This document shows positions 53,523-63,041 of a stretch of DNA of 64,000 nucleotides, piece after piece. Made by a program: the position numbers and the translations under genes. Below the pieces are notes generated by a model. It made no database searches. It was not told the DNA's origin and was given only the letters and a program-made list of their open reading frames with translations. How positions within the stretch are numbered: position 1 is the stretch's first letter; every line of letters begins with the position of its first letter. The DNA is from Sheuella amnicola (lineage in GTDB: Bacteria; Pseudomonadota; Gammaproteobacteria; Burkholderiales; Burkholderiaceae_B), in NCBI RefSeq assembly GCF_010499255.1, contig NZ_JAAGRN010000011.1, positions 34,524-98,523 of the forward strand, given 5' to 3'.

Positions 53523-55091
53523 ATGCGTTTAGAAAGCAAAACAGACAATTTAAAGAATGCAAATGGCGTTTTCCGTCAAACATTCTCATTTATCGGTGTT
53601 TTCCTATCATGCGCGCTCGTCGCTTGCACATCGCCAATGAAGGAAGCAGGAGATGCCCCTGATGGCCCAGAATATGTGAGCTGGATCTCAAGCGCATACA
53701 AGACTCCGGTGAAAGATGGCCTACCGATGCCCAAAGAGCAGTGGTGGAAGGATTTCGAAAGCGACGAGTTGAACAGTATTGTGGACACGGCACTGACAAA
53801 TAATTTTGATTTGCGTGTCGCAATCGCAAGAGTATCGCAAACACGTGCGCAGGCGGAGATTGTCAACGCCGCGCGTTACCCGTCCGTAGATGTCACAGGC
53901 GCATACAAGAATCAGGCACCTGGTCAAGGAGTGGGTTATGCCGAGACGCCAGACGATTGGAGTTCCCAACCGGTCTGGCAAGCTGGCCTGCTGGTCAATT
54001 ACGAAGTTGACATATGGGGTAAGAGGGGCTTCAACTCGAAAGCGGCTTATTCGCAAGCACTGGCAAGCGAGTTTAACCGAGAGGCTGTAGCGCTGAGTCT
54101 GGTTGGGGATGTTGTAACTATTTACTTTCAGGTTATGTCGTTAAACGAAAGAATTGAAGTCGGCGAGCGCAACCTCGCGGCAATACGTAATATTGGGCGC
54201 GGACTTCAAACTCGATTGAATCGTGGTGACTCTACTTTGATTGATGTTTCCCAGCAACTGATCCTTCAAACGAACACCGATGCGCAAGTGACGAACTTGA
54301 AGCTTCAGCGTGAGCGTGCCATGAATCGTTTGGCCCTGCTGATAGGAAAAGCGCCATCATCTGTCAAGCTCCAGGGGATTTCAGTCGAAAAGGCTAAAAC
54401 CCCAGTCGTCGCCCCTGGGTTGCCATCCGATTTGCTTTGCCGTCGACCAGATATTCGTCGCGCCGAAGCTGCTCTCGAGGCGGCGCAAGCTGATTTGTAT
54501 GCGGCTCGAGCTAATCTTCTGCCTTCGTTTGCGCTTTCAGCGCAAGGTGGTTACGGTAGTTTTTTGCTTTCAACGATCACTGCTCCACAGAGTCTTTTTT
54601 ATATTCTGAGCGCAAACCTAGTCCAGAATGTTTTTGATGGTGGAAAGCGAAAAGCAGAAGTCAAAGTCGCAGATGCAAAGAATCTTGAATTGCTCGAGGC
54701 TTACGCTAACACGGTGCTTTCAGCATTGCGAGATGTCGAGGATGGATTGTCTGGCGTCGCTCTCACTGCAAAACAATACGAGGCCTTGAATTTGTCACGG
54801 GAGCGAGCACAAAAATTGGCTGATATGAGTGCTGTGGTGGTGGAGCGAGGGGGGATGGATTACGTTCAGCTTTATCAGATTCAAGGCACGGTGCTGGCTG
54901 CAGAAGATGCCGCCATCAATAGCCGTTTTGAACAGATTCGGGCCTCTGTCGATTTGTATAAGGCAATCGGAGGAGGTGTGCGTCTAGATGACAGTCCTTG
55001 TCTTGGGGGAGGAAAGTTGCCTAAAGCGGATGCGCGCTGGACAGCGGCTGCAGAGAAAGCGGATTCCCAAATCACGATCAAAAAACCTTAA
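53523..55091 (+). CDS. TolC/NodT-like outer-membrane lipoprotein of a type I secretion system
   Basis: A 522-residue channel protein. The lipobox ALVAC (Cys35) indicates a lipid anchor. Two OEP repeats are visible, the first around NNFDLRVAIARVSQTRAQAE, the second around LCRRPDIRRAEAALEAAQAD, typical of the NodT branch. It would form the outer-membrane exit of the transporter encoded downstream. The ATG at 53523 is preferred; a TTG at 53487 would add twelve residues and neither has a good ribosome-binding site. It is the first gene of a plus-strand locus with the fused ABC transporter, HlyD adaptor, regulator, protease and adhesin. Confidence 0.88.
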   Translation: MRLESKTDNLKNANGVFRQTFSFIGVFLSCALVACTSPMKEAGDAPDGPEYVSWISSAYKTPVKDGLPMPKEQWWKDFESDELNSIVDTALTNNFDLRVAIARVSQTRAQAEIVNAARYPSVDVTGAYKNQAPGQGVGYAETPDDWSSQPVWQAGLLVNYEVDIWGKRGFNSKAAYSQALASEFNREAVALSLVGDVVTIYFQVMSLNERIEVGERNLAAIRNIGRGLQTRLNRGDSTLIDVSQQLILQTNTDAQVTNLKLQRERAMNRLALLIGKAPSSVKLQGISVEKAKTPVVAPGLPSDLLCRRPDIRRAEAALEAAQADLYAARANLLPSFALSAQGGYGSFLLSTITAPQSLFYILSANLVQNVFDGGKRKAEVKVADAKNLELLEAYANTVLSALRDVEDGLSGVALTAKQYEALNLSRERAQKLADMSAVVVERGGMDYVQLYQIQGTVLAAEDAAINSRFEQIRASVDLYKAIGGGVRLDDSPCLGGGKLPKADARWTAAAEKADSQITIKKP

Positions 55092-55177
55092 TTAATACAT
55101 TTGGGTCAGGTTTTAGGTGGCCCGCACGGATTGAATCATTGTGTCGTTTCAGGGCACATTGAATATTGGAAAAGTTC

Positions 55178-58100
55178 ATGCCTCAAGGTACTACAGGTAA
55201 ATCCTTTAAAGATCGTCTTCAGTCAAGCTCAAGCGCTGAATCGAAGGTGAGTGTTCTTTCGCCATTCAAAGGCGAACGTTCGACCATCATGCTGGCCAGT
55301 ATTGTGATTAACCTGCTCGCATTGGCATTTCCTTTATTGATGTTGCAGTTATATGATCGAATTTTGCCAAATCAATCGATCGATACATTGACGCTGGTTG
55401 CTGGTACGGTTGCCTTTGCTGTCGCCGTAGAGGCAATTCTACGCATCGCGCGTTCCTACTCAACGGCATGGATTTCAGCTCGATTTGAACATCGCGCCAT
55501 GATGGCTGTAGCTGAGCGCTTTTTGGCTGAACCATTGCATCAGTTTGAACGGAAGGGGACCGGTGCACTGATGGATCGATTCAAGTCCATTTCGACTTTG
55601 AAATACCATTATTCAGGCCAGACCTTTCAGCAGCTGATGGATTTGCCCTTTACAGTGTTATATGTCCTCATCGTTTTGCTGATGAGTCCTTGGCTTGGAT
55701 TGTTGCTAATTGTTGGGTACTCAATTTTTAGTGCAATCACTTGGAATAAAAGTCAGGACTTTCCAGAATTGGTAAAGGAACAAAAAAATGCCGATTTACG
55801 TCGTAGCAATTTTTTGAATGAAACTTTGAATAACGTGCATACGCTTAAGTCGATGACCATGGAGTCATTGATGCTCAGGCGTCATGAGCGGTTACAAGAG
55901 AATTCTGCACGGTTAATGGCTCGCATGACCTATGCTTTGGACATGTCGTCTGGGTTGGGTAATATTTTTTCACCTCTGATGACGATGCTGACAGTCGCAG
56001 TGGGAGCCTGGCTGGTGATTGATCATCAAATGACAAATGGAGAGTTGGCGGCATGCGTTTTGTTAGGGATGCGTTCTTTAGCGCCGCTTCAACGTTTGGG
56101 TGGAATCTGGACCAAGCATCAACAAGACGATATTTTGAGGGATGAACTTGCCAAGGTTTTATCTGAACCACCCTTGCCACCTCAGAGCAAAGATAACGTT
56201 TACATGGATGATCTCTCCGTTCAAAAGCCATATAGATCATCGAAAATTGAATTTGAAAATATAAGCTACCAGTTCCCTGGTGCGGATCAGCCCATCTTTG
56301 AAAATTTTTCCATGACAATTAGTCCTGGTGATTGTGTCACTATTGTTGGCGCTGGCGGATCAGGACGTAGCACTTTGCTGCAGTTAATGGCCGGTATTCT
56401 GACACCTGATCAAGGTCGAATCCTAATTGATGGTGATGATCTTAAGTCGCTCGATTTAGAAGAGGCTGGTGAATTGATTGGCTATTTGCCTCAAAACACA
56501 CAAATGTTTGAAGGATCTTTACTGGATAATGCCAGCTTGTTTAATCCAGCAAGAATTAATCGAGCATTAATGACGGCTAAGTCATTGGGCTTAGGCGATT
56601 TTGTCGCCAAAATGCCGCGTGGCTGGGATTCAATTGTAGGAGATATGGCATCGGATTCGTTGCCACCAGGATATCGCCAGAGGATTGCTATTGTTCGTGC
56701 TTTGTCTAATCAGCCAAACATTATTTTGTTTGATGATGCGACATCTACCATTGACGCTGAAGGCGATGCCTTATTTTTGAAGTTCTTAGACTCAATGAAG
56801 GGCAAGGTAACCATTGTCATGGTGACGCAACGCCCTTCATATCAAAAACTTGCATCACGAGTCCTGTATTTGCGGGACGGAAAACTCACTGAAATGCGCC
56901 CCAATGAGTTGCCTGTGTTAGATCGGATTTTGTCTCAGCCTAATACTGAGACACAGGATGAAGTCAGGCAGTCTCTGGTTCACACTAGTCGACCAGGCAC
57001 TTACTCTCAGATCCCAGCAGATATATTTTTTGATTCTCCACTGAAATATGATTTGTTCGAAGACGGCCGTTGGGAAAAAATGCATGAAACCGTGTGTGGT
57101 CAGTTCACGTCGCATACCGACTTTGCTGGCTGCCTGACAATTTTACTGCGGTTGCTGAATTCGTCAGCCTCAGCTCGTGAAGTGGCGGAGTCTTTGCCAT
57201 ATTTTACATCTGCTCTGGATCTGACCGGCTTTCACAACTCCATGGCACAGCTAGGGTTTCGAATGAAAGAAGTGCGTTGTAAGCTTGGCTCCATTGAGTC
57301 AAGATCCTTGCCTTGCCTTTTTGTTCCTGATCATGATTTAGCCTTTGTCGCCATTGCGCGTTCAGGTCGCTATATGCGCGTTAGTAATGATCAGAACGAG
57401 GTTGTTCATCTTGAAAAAGATTTGAACATGGAAGGCCGTGCCTTTTTCTACGAGGCTGTCGACTATTCGGTCGTTCATACGAACTCTTGGGTTTCACGTG
57501 CGATTTTGAGGTTTTCATCTTTAATTGGTCAGGCCACGCTGTCGGCACTTGTTTCTGGATTAGTCATGATGGCCGGTCCGTTATTTCTCACAGTCGTTTA
57601 CAGCACAGTCATTCCGTCGGGTGCAAAAGATTCTTTGTTGTATTTGTCGATCGGTGCATGTATCGCACTTTTATCCGGCTATTTTTTCATGCGGCATCGG
57701 GCGCGAATTTTGGCCTATATCGCTGGAAGAATTGAATATTTATTTGGCGCAACTATATTGCAACAAGTATTGAGAATGTCGCCCATTTACACTGAGCGAG
57801 CTTCTGTCGGTTCTCAAATGTCGCGCCTACAAAGCTTTGAGGCAATTAGGGATATGTTTATCGGACCGCTTGCATCAACGTTGCTGGAATTTCCGGCTAC
57901 ATTGGTATTGCTTGTATTGCTGTCCATCATGAATCCAATTGCGTTGACGATATTTTTGATTATGGTGGGCGTGTATCTGATCTTGTATTGGATTTTTTCA
58001 GCTCCAACCAGACAACGTGTTTCTAATGTGAGCCTGACAGCCACAAAACGAAACAGTTTTCTAGTCGACATGATTTCCAAAATGCGAGTAATTCGTGAAT

Positions 58101-59164
58101 GCGGCGCACAACGCCTTTGGCTAGAAAGGTTTCGGGAAATCTCTGCCGATGCAACGATGGCATCTTTTAAAGCTGAATATCTCTCATCGATCATTGTTGG
58201 CGTATCGTACTTTGTCATGATGTGCGCCGCGCTTGCGATCGTGTCTTCGACCGTTCCGGCAGTTTGGTCGGGAGCGATATCCTCAGGTGCACTCATCGCT
58301 TCACTGATGCTGATGTGGCGTGTGTTAGGTCCTATTCAAACTGTTTTTACGAACATGACTCGTGTTGAACGTGTCGCTAGCGCAGTTCGTCAAATTGATG
58401 CTTTGATGAAAATTCAAGGTGAACGACCAAATGAGACACCCGCTATCTCAAGTCGTACAGTGCACGGATCAATTGAGTTTGCCCGCGTTTCCTTTCGCTA
58501 TTCAATGAATGTGGATCCTGCACTAGTCGGTGTTGAATTCAAAGTCAACCCAGGCGAGCTTGTTGCTATTACCGGTGCCAATGGTGGAGGTAAGTCAACC
58601 TTGCTAAAAATGATTCTTGGTATGTATCAGCCACAGGCCGGCGCAGTCCTGATTGATAACGTCGATATCCGGCAAATGGACCCAATGACATTGCGTCGAA
58701 TGATTGGATATGTTCCGCAGGACATTCAGTTGTTCCGTGCGAGCATCATTCAGAATCTTAGACTTGCCAAGCCAGATGCAACAGATAACGAGGTCTTTCA
58801 GGCACTCGAAATGGCCGGTGCGTTAGATCAAGTGTTGCAACTTCCTCGTGGTCTTCAATATCGAGTCGGCGATAACACTAATGAGTTGTCAACGAGCTTG
58901 ATACAAAAGATTTCACTGGCCAGAGCCTATCTGACGCGTGCACCTATCATGTTGTTTGATGAGCCGGGTGCGGGATTGGATGAACTTGGTGACAAGTATT
59001 TCATGGAAACGCTGATGAAGATGAAAGGACATACGACAGTAATTTATATCAGTCATCGTCCAAGTCACATTCGATTGGCCGACACGATCCTAGTATTTGA
59101 TAAAGGCTATTTGCGCGCCGCCGGACCACCAGCTGTTTTGCTGAGAAAACCTACAGCAGCTTAA
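55178..59164 (+). CDS. fused double ABC transporter of a type I secretion system (two LapB-like halves)
   Basis: One 1328-residue protein contains two complete half-transporters. First half: membrane domain from about residue 30 (INLLALAFPLLMLQLYDRIL) and an ATPase with Walker A GAGGSGRST (Lys replaced by Arg397), SLPPGYRQ in the signature position, Walker B LFDDATS (Asp520 in place of the catalytic Glu) and VTQRPS (Gln for the H-loop His). A C39-like domain lacking an obvious catalytic site follows (about 620-745). Second half: membrane domain with MAGPLFLTVVYSTVIPSGAK and an ATPase with intact Walker A GANGGGKST (1133-1141), signature position ELSTSLIQ, Walker B LFDEPG (Glu1262) and ISHRPS. 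Type I exporters usually are homodimers of one half, so the fused asymmetric form is unusual. The ATG at 55178 follows GGAAA. It is the inner-membrane motor of the locus. Confidence 0.9.
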   Translation: MPQGTTGKSFKDRLQSSSSAESKVSVLSPFKGERSTIMLASIVINLLALAFPLLMLQLYDRILPNQSIDTLTLVAGTVAFAVAVEAILRIARSYSTAWISARFEHRAMMAVAERFLAEPLHQFERKGTGALMDRFKSISTLKYHYSGQTFQQLMDLPFTVLYVLIVLLMSPWLGLLLIVGYSIFSAITWNKSQDFPELVKEQKNADLRRSNFLNETLNNVHTLKSMTMESLMLRRHERLQENSARLMARMTYALDMSSGLGNIFSPLMTMLTVAVGAWLVIDHQMTNGELAACVLLGMRSLAPLQRLGGIWTKHQQDDILRDELAKVLSEPPLPPQSKDNVYMDDLSVQKPYRSSKIEFENISYQFPGADQPIFENFSMTISPGDCVTIVGAGGSGRSTLLQLMAGILTPDQGRILIDGDDLKSLDLEEAGELIGYLPQNTQMFEGSLLDNASLFNPARINRALMTAKSLGLGDFVAKMPRGWDSIVGDMASDSLPPGYRQRIAIVRALSNQPNIILFDDATSTIDAEGDALFLKFLDSMKGKVTIVMVTQRPSYQKLASRVLYLRDGKLTEMRPNELPVLDRILSQPNTETQDEVRQSLVHTSRPGTYSQIPADIFFDSPLKYDLFEDGRWEKMHETVCGQFTSHTDFAGCLTILLRLLNSSASAREVAESLPYFTSALDLTGFHNSMAQLGFRMKEVRCKLGSIESRSLPCLFVPDHDLAFVAIARSGRYMRVSNDQNEVVHLEKDLNMEGRAFFYEAVDYSVVHTNSWVSRAILRFSSLIGQATLSALVSGLVMMAGPLFLTVVYSTVIPSGAKDSLLYLSIGACIALLSGYFFMRHRARILAYIAGRIEYLFGATILQQVLRMSPIYTERASVGSQMSRLQSFEAIRDMFIGPLASTLLEFPATLVLLVLLSIMNPIALTIFLIMVGVYLILYWIFSAPTRQRVSNVSLTATKRNSFLVDMISKMRVIRECGAQRLWLERFREISADATMASFKAEYLSSIIVGVSYFVMMCAALAIVSSTVPAVWSGAISSGALIASLMLMWRVLGPIQTVFTNMTRVERVASAVRQIDALMKIQGERPNETPAISSRTVHGSIEFARVSFRYSMNVDPALVGVEFKVNPGELVAITGANGGGKSTLLKMILGMYQPQAGAVLIDNVDIRQMDPMTLRRMIGYVPQDIQLFRASIIQNLRLAKPDATDNEVFQALEMAGALDQVLQLPRGLQYRVGDNTNELSTSLIQKISLARAYLTRAPIMLFDEPGAGLDELGDKYFMETLMKMKGHTTVIYISHRPSHIRLADTILVFDKGYLRAAGPPAVLLRKPTAA

Positions 59165-59204
59165 TGGTCACAGATTAAATGAGATTGATTAGAGAGTAGA
59201 TTGA

Positions 59205-60410
59205 ATGCGCAATCCTGAACCTTACGAAATCGAAGCCAAACAACCAATTGTTTTGGGTAGTCGAACCGATAATTATGTTGCCAAGGCGATTCTCCTTGAA
59301 GAAGCTGCGCCACCATCGTATTTGAAGACCACCGTTATGTTGGCCGGATGTTCAGTTGTGGTTTTTCTGATTTGGGCATTTTTTGCGACACTTGATGTTA
59401 TTGCCATGGCACCAGGTCAAATTATGCCCGTTCAGGCTGTCAAGGTGATTCAGCATATTGATGGTGGTCGTATTGCCGAGATTAATGTTGTCGACGGACA
59501 AAAGGTCAAGCAAGGTCAGGTTTTACTTCGTATAAACGAGACTGAAGCACAGGCTGAGTTTCAGACCTTGAATGCTAAGTACTGGGCTCTGTATGCAAAA
59601 GTCGAGCGCTTACGTGCCTTGATTCGTAATCGTCCTGCCAATTTTTCCCGGATTCCAAAACAGTTTGCTGAACTTGTTTCAGAACAAGAACATACTTTAA
59701 AGACCTCACGAGCTCAAATTTCACAACTTGAAGAGGAAATAAAAATCTTGACTGAAGTCAGTGAGATTCGTTCGGATCTCGCAAAAGAAAAGCTTGCCAC
59801 ACGCGTACAGGCTTTGGATGCGCAAAGGAGCTTGAGTATATCCCAGGCAGAATTACTTCGTTATCGTCGTGCGGCTCTAGATGAGTTGAATTTTTCAACC
59901 AACGAACTGGCCCAAGCTGAAGAGCAATTGAATAAATTGAAAGATCGTCTTGATCGTGTCGAAGTACTGGCACCTATCGATGGCATTGTGCAAGATCTTA
60001 AGTTTCGTACGGTTGGTGGTGTCGTGTCTCCAGGCGGAACGTTGATGAATGTGGTCCCAGATGATGGCAGGTTGCAAGCGGAAGTTAGAGCATCACCGAG
60101 CGATATTGGTTTTATCAGAGTGGGGCAAAGCGCACGACTAAAAGTTGGAACATATGACTTCATGCGCTACGGCACGATTGAAGGCGAAGTGACGATGGTT
60201 TCACCTTACAGCGCTATGGATGAAAAGCAGAGTCCTTATTTCAAGGTAATTATCAACATTCCTAAAAACTATGTTGGTGTTGATTCCTCAAAGAAAATCG
60301 ATCCAGGGATGACGGTGATGGCAGATGTGATGACAGACAGGCAATCTGTTCTTCGCTATTTGTTACGCCCAATTTATATTGCTTTCAAGCAAGGCATGCG
60401 CGAGAGGTAG
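59205..60410 (+). CDS. HlyD-family periplasmic adaptor of the type I secretion system
   Basis: A 401-residue adaptor with a cytosolic N-tail, one membrane helix (about residues 45-65, VMLAGCSVVVFLIWAFFATL), a lipoyl half VIQHIDGGRIAEINVVDGQK followed by VKQGQVLLRI, a long coiled coil (about 115-255) and the second lipoyl half VEVLAPIDGIVQDLKFRTVG with GGVVSPGGTLMNVVPDD. It bridges the fused ABC protein and the TolC-like channel. The ATG at 59205 follows AGAGAGTAG. It lies 40 bases after the ABC gene and 5 bases before the regulator gene, so all are probably on one transcript. Confidence 0.92.
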   Translation: MRNPEPYEIEAKQPIVLGSRTDNYVAKAILLEEAAPPSYLKTTVMLAGCSVVVFLIWAFFATLDVIAMAPGQIMPVQAVKVIQHIDGGRIAEINVVDGQKVKQGQVLLRINETEAQAEFQTLNAKYWALYAKVERLRALIRNRPANFSRIPKQFAELVSEQEHTLKTSRAQISQLEEEIKILTEVSEIRSDLAKEKLATRVQALDAQRSLSISQAELLRYRRAALDELNFSTNELAQAEEQLNKLKDRLDRVEVLAPIDGIVQDLKFRTVGGVVSPGGTLMNVVPDDGRLQAEVRASPSDIGFIRVGQSARLKVGTYDFMRYGTIEGEVTMVSPYSAMDEKQSPYFKVIINIPKNYVGVDSSKKIDPGMTVMADVMTDRQSVLRYLLRPIYIAFKQGMRER

Positions 60411-60415
60411 TCTGT

Positions 60416-62125
60416 ATGACATTGTCTAACAAGATTAAGAAAGCGTCTGCTACTGATTTAAGTCTGACCCCAAGGCAGGAGCAGATTCTTGGTCTTTTGA
60501 TGGAAGGTAAAACCAATAAGGAAATTGCCGATGACCTTTCAGTTCAGTATGGAACTGTTAAGCAGCACTTGTTTGTTTTATTTCGCAAACTGGGTGTCAC
60601 AAGCCGCTCAAAGGCTGTGCTTGCCGCGAACCATCTGATGAAATCAAGTCGCCCTGACAATGCATTTAAGAATAAGTCAGGTAAAAGCCGCGAGAACGTT
60701 TTAAATGCCAAGAAATTGAGTTATGTTTGGCGAATGATTTCTGTTGTGTCTGTCTTTGTGCCCGATTCAACGGCAATTAAGCCTGAAGTCATTGTTTCAC
60801 GTGATAAGTATCTCTATGATTTACGCGAAGTGATGAATGAGGTAACCGAAGCACTTGATGGTCGCTTTATTTCGCTTCCTTATGGAGGAATGCTTGCCTG
60901 GTTTGGTCATCCATCCGCACACTTGGATGATGCCGATCGCGCTGTTCAATTAGCTCAAAAGTTGCAACTTTGGTCTGATCAATACTTTCATGAGCACGCC
61001 ATAGCTGATCCTCAGGCCCCTGAGTTAAAGCCGATTGGTTTGGGCGTCGCATCTCGAGCTGAGATTGTTGCTGATCAAACAACGGAGTTGTTAGCTGCAG
61101 ACTCCTTTCGAATGGCGGCAATGCTTGCCAGATATGCAAGGAGTATTGGTCGTCCTCTTGCCGATGCGTCTACACAGAAACTGGCTCCACTGAGTGTGCC
61201 GTGGCTCAATGTTAAGGTGAATTTTCCTAATCACTTGGTAGATCAGCAACGCCTTCAAGGGATTTGTGCACTTGGCCAGGTTGGTATGCCCTTGCTTGAT
61301 GTTAGGTCGCGTTGGATGGGTATGCCATTTCTTGATCAGATTTTTGAAACAGTTGAAAGCGGAGTCGCACAATGGCTTGCTGTTGAATCTTGGCCGCCGG
61401 CTGCGACAACTTCTTTGATTGATGCAATTGGAAATGCAGCTGCCCACAGAAAATTCAAAATGCTTCGCTTGCGCTTTCCTGCAAATGGCCGTCGTGATCG
61501 ATTGATCTCAAGCTTGGCTTGTCAGATCGAGCTTGTGGCTTCGGATCTGGGTGTTGATGATGATAAATTCTACTCCCAGAGTACAAGCGGTGAGCGCGTC
61601 GGTGCCATGATTGCCGACTGCGCTAATCAGGGAATGTTGGTCGTTCAGGTCTATGGGTTCAAAGCACTGGATGCCTTAGCCAGTCTACTTGGTGAACGCG
61701 GTATTGACTCATTGATGTCGCATAGAATTCTGTTTGTCGTTGCCAATCTAAGAGAATCAGGCACTGCTCAAACAACGATTCGTTTACTTGGGCCGAGACC
61801 AACTAATATGCCTATGTCACGTGTGTTTTCTATGAAAGTACCTGATCTTGATCTTTTGCCTGATCAAATTCGAGTTGATTTGCAGGCGCTCATAGATAGC
61901 TTGTCCGTAGAATCTCGTGCGCTGATTACATTAGCTGCCAGTCATCCGGAGAGTGCCATAGATGAATGCCTGGAAGAATTAAAATACAAACATCATCAAA
62001 CTCAGATGTGTTTGAATGAATTGACTATGTCTGGGTTGGTCGCCCCTCGTTCCGGTGGTGGTTTTCAATTCAGAGACTTGACGACAGCACAGGCAATTCA
62101 TAAGTTAAGTTTATCTTTGCCGTAG
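60416..62125 (+). CDS. regulator with N-terminal LuxR-type HTH and degenerate cyclase/STAND-like parts
   Basis: A 569-residue protein with an unusual order. Residues about 16-72 are a LuxR-type HTH (LTPRQEQILGLLMEGKTNKE, then GTVKQHLFVLFRKLGV). Residues about 105-250 look like a class III nucleotidyl-cyclase domain: EALDGRFISLPYGGMLAWFG followed by HPSAHLDDADRAVQLAQKLQ, but without the metal-binding Asp residues. From about 290 there is a helical part resembling STAND ATPases, where the P-loop position reads SWPPAATTSL and so lacks the GxxGxGK motif. It may be a sensor that no longer uses nucleotides. It overlaps no gene, but is only 5 bases after the HlyD gene and 16 before the protease gene, so it is very probably part of the secretion operon. 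It is clearly not a canonical LuxR protein, whose HTH lies at the C-terminus. Confidence 0.75.
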   Translation: MTLSNKIKKASATDLSLTPRQEQILGLLMEGKTNKEIADDLSVQYGTVKQHLFVLFRKLGVTSRSKAVLAANHLMKSSRPDNAFKNKSGKSRENVLNAKKLSYVWRMISVVSVFVPDSTAIKPEVIVSRDKYLYDLREVMNEVTEALDGRFISLPYGGMLAWFGHPSAHLDDADRAVQLAQKLQLWSDQYFHEHAIADPQAPELKPIGLGVASRAEIVADQTTELLAADSFRMAAMLARYARSIGRPLADASTQKLAPLSVPWLNVKVNFPNHLVDQQRLQGICALGQVGMPLLDVRSRWMGMPFLDQIFETVESGVAQWLAVESWPPAATTSLIDAIGNAAAHRKFKMLRLRFPANGRRDRLISSLACQIELVASDLGVDDDKFYSQSTSGERVGAMIADCANQGMLVVQVYGFKALDALASLLGERGIDSLMSHRILFVVANLRESGTAQTTIRLLGPRPTNMPMSRVFSMKVPDLDLLPDQIRVDLQALIDSLSVESRALITLAASHPESAIDECLEELKYKHHQTQMCLNELTMSGLVAPRSGGGFQFRDLTTAQAIHKLSLSLP

Positions 62126-62141
62126 TGTGGATTGCAACCTA

Positions 62142-62924
62142 ATGCCGATCCTTTTGATTTTTCTCTTGTTATTGTCTGCAAGCCTTGAACCTGTTTGGGC
62201 TCAAGTAGGTGCTAACGCAAAAAGTCAGAAGGTCTTAGTGATTCGGATTGAAGGATCAATTTCAAATAAAGTACTCGAGTCTGTTCGAGCTTCAGTTGAT
62301 CAGGTTCAAGGAGATCCTCGCCCGGCTGGTTTAATTGTTTTACTTGATTCTTCTGGTGGTGATGGCAATGCCGCGATGAAGATTGGTCGCATTTTGCGTC
62401 GGTCCAAAGCTCATATATTCGTAACAGGACAATGCCTGAGCGCTTGCACCTATGTCTTGGCAAGTGGAGTGGTTCGAGGAGCTTCCGCCTATACCGTTGG
62501 AATACATCGAGGTCGTATTACCATCAGTGATGCGGATGCTAAAGTTCTCAAAGAGGTCGATGTTTCAAAAGATCAGGCCGCAGAGAAAATGATGAAGGAT
62601 TTTGAAAGAGACGCCGCCTTTTATTTTGCGGAAATGGGTATGCCTGCAGATTTATTTCGTGTTATGCAAGCGCATGAAAAGAAAGGCGTGTACAGATTGA
62701 GTGCTCGTGAGATGTCGTTCTACGGGTTGGTTGGTTTTGACCCAAACTATCTTGAACACCGAACTTTGGAGTATGAGTCGCTAAAAAGTCCGAATAGACT
62801 TGATCAAAATGAACTGGTACAGCGAACAGCGAAAGTTGCATCAATTTGTTCTGAGCATAAAAAAAATGCGAGTGATTTTGTTCAGTGTTACAAAAATGTG
62901 TTGAAAGATCCTTATTTGCACTGA
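62142..62924 (+). CDS. exported ClpP-like serine protease (COG3904-type)
   Basis: A 260-residue protein with a signal peptide (MPILLIFLLLLSASLEPVWA). The ClpP/crotonase fold is indicated by LIVLLDSSGGDGNAAMKIGR, then GQCLSACTYVLASG with the nucleophile Ser100, and VGIHRGRI with His122; the Ser-His spacing is that of ClpP. The C-terminus, AKVASICSEHKKNASDFVQC, holds two cysteines that could form a disulfide in the periplasm. The ATG at 62142 was chosen over a GTG at 62127. It lies between the secretion and regulator genes and the adhesin gene, so a role in processing the adhesin or controlling its surface retention is an attractive inference, not shown by sequence. Confidence 0.8.
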   Translation: MPILLIFLLLLSASLEPVWAQVGANAKSQKVLVIRIEGSISNKVLESVRASVDQVQGDPRPAGLIVLLDSSGGDGNAAMKIGRILRRSKAHIFVTGQCLSACTYVLASGVVRGASAYTVGIHRGRITISDADAKVLKEVDVSKDQAAEKMMKDFERDAAFYFAEMGMPADLFRVMQAHEKKGVYRLSAREMSFYGLVGFDPNYLEHRTLEYESLKSPNRLDQNELVQRTAKVASICSEHKKNASDFVQCYKNVLKDPYLH

Positions 62925-62949
62925 TTCATTTATATATCCACTTAATAGC

Positions 62950-63041
62950 TATAACTTTAGTATAAATTTTACCAGCATAATAAGAAAAATTTAGATTGAC
63001 TGGCTGATTAAATTGCTGGTCATTACTATACTAAAGTTATA
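62950..63041. repeat. two-tier inverted repeat before the adhesin gene
   Basis: TATAACTTTAGTATA (62950-62964) and TATACTAAAGTTATA (63027-63041) are perfect 15-base inverted arms. Inside them ACCAGCA (62971-62977) and TGCTGGT (63014-63020) form a second perfect 7-base pair. Both sides between the tiers are 6 bases long, so the RNA or cruciform would have a symmetric internal loop. The central loop is 36 bases. It lies in the 214-base gap between the protease and adhesin genes. It is not a standard terminator, since stems are AT-rich and no clean T run follows. Confidence 0.75.
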
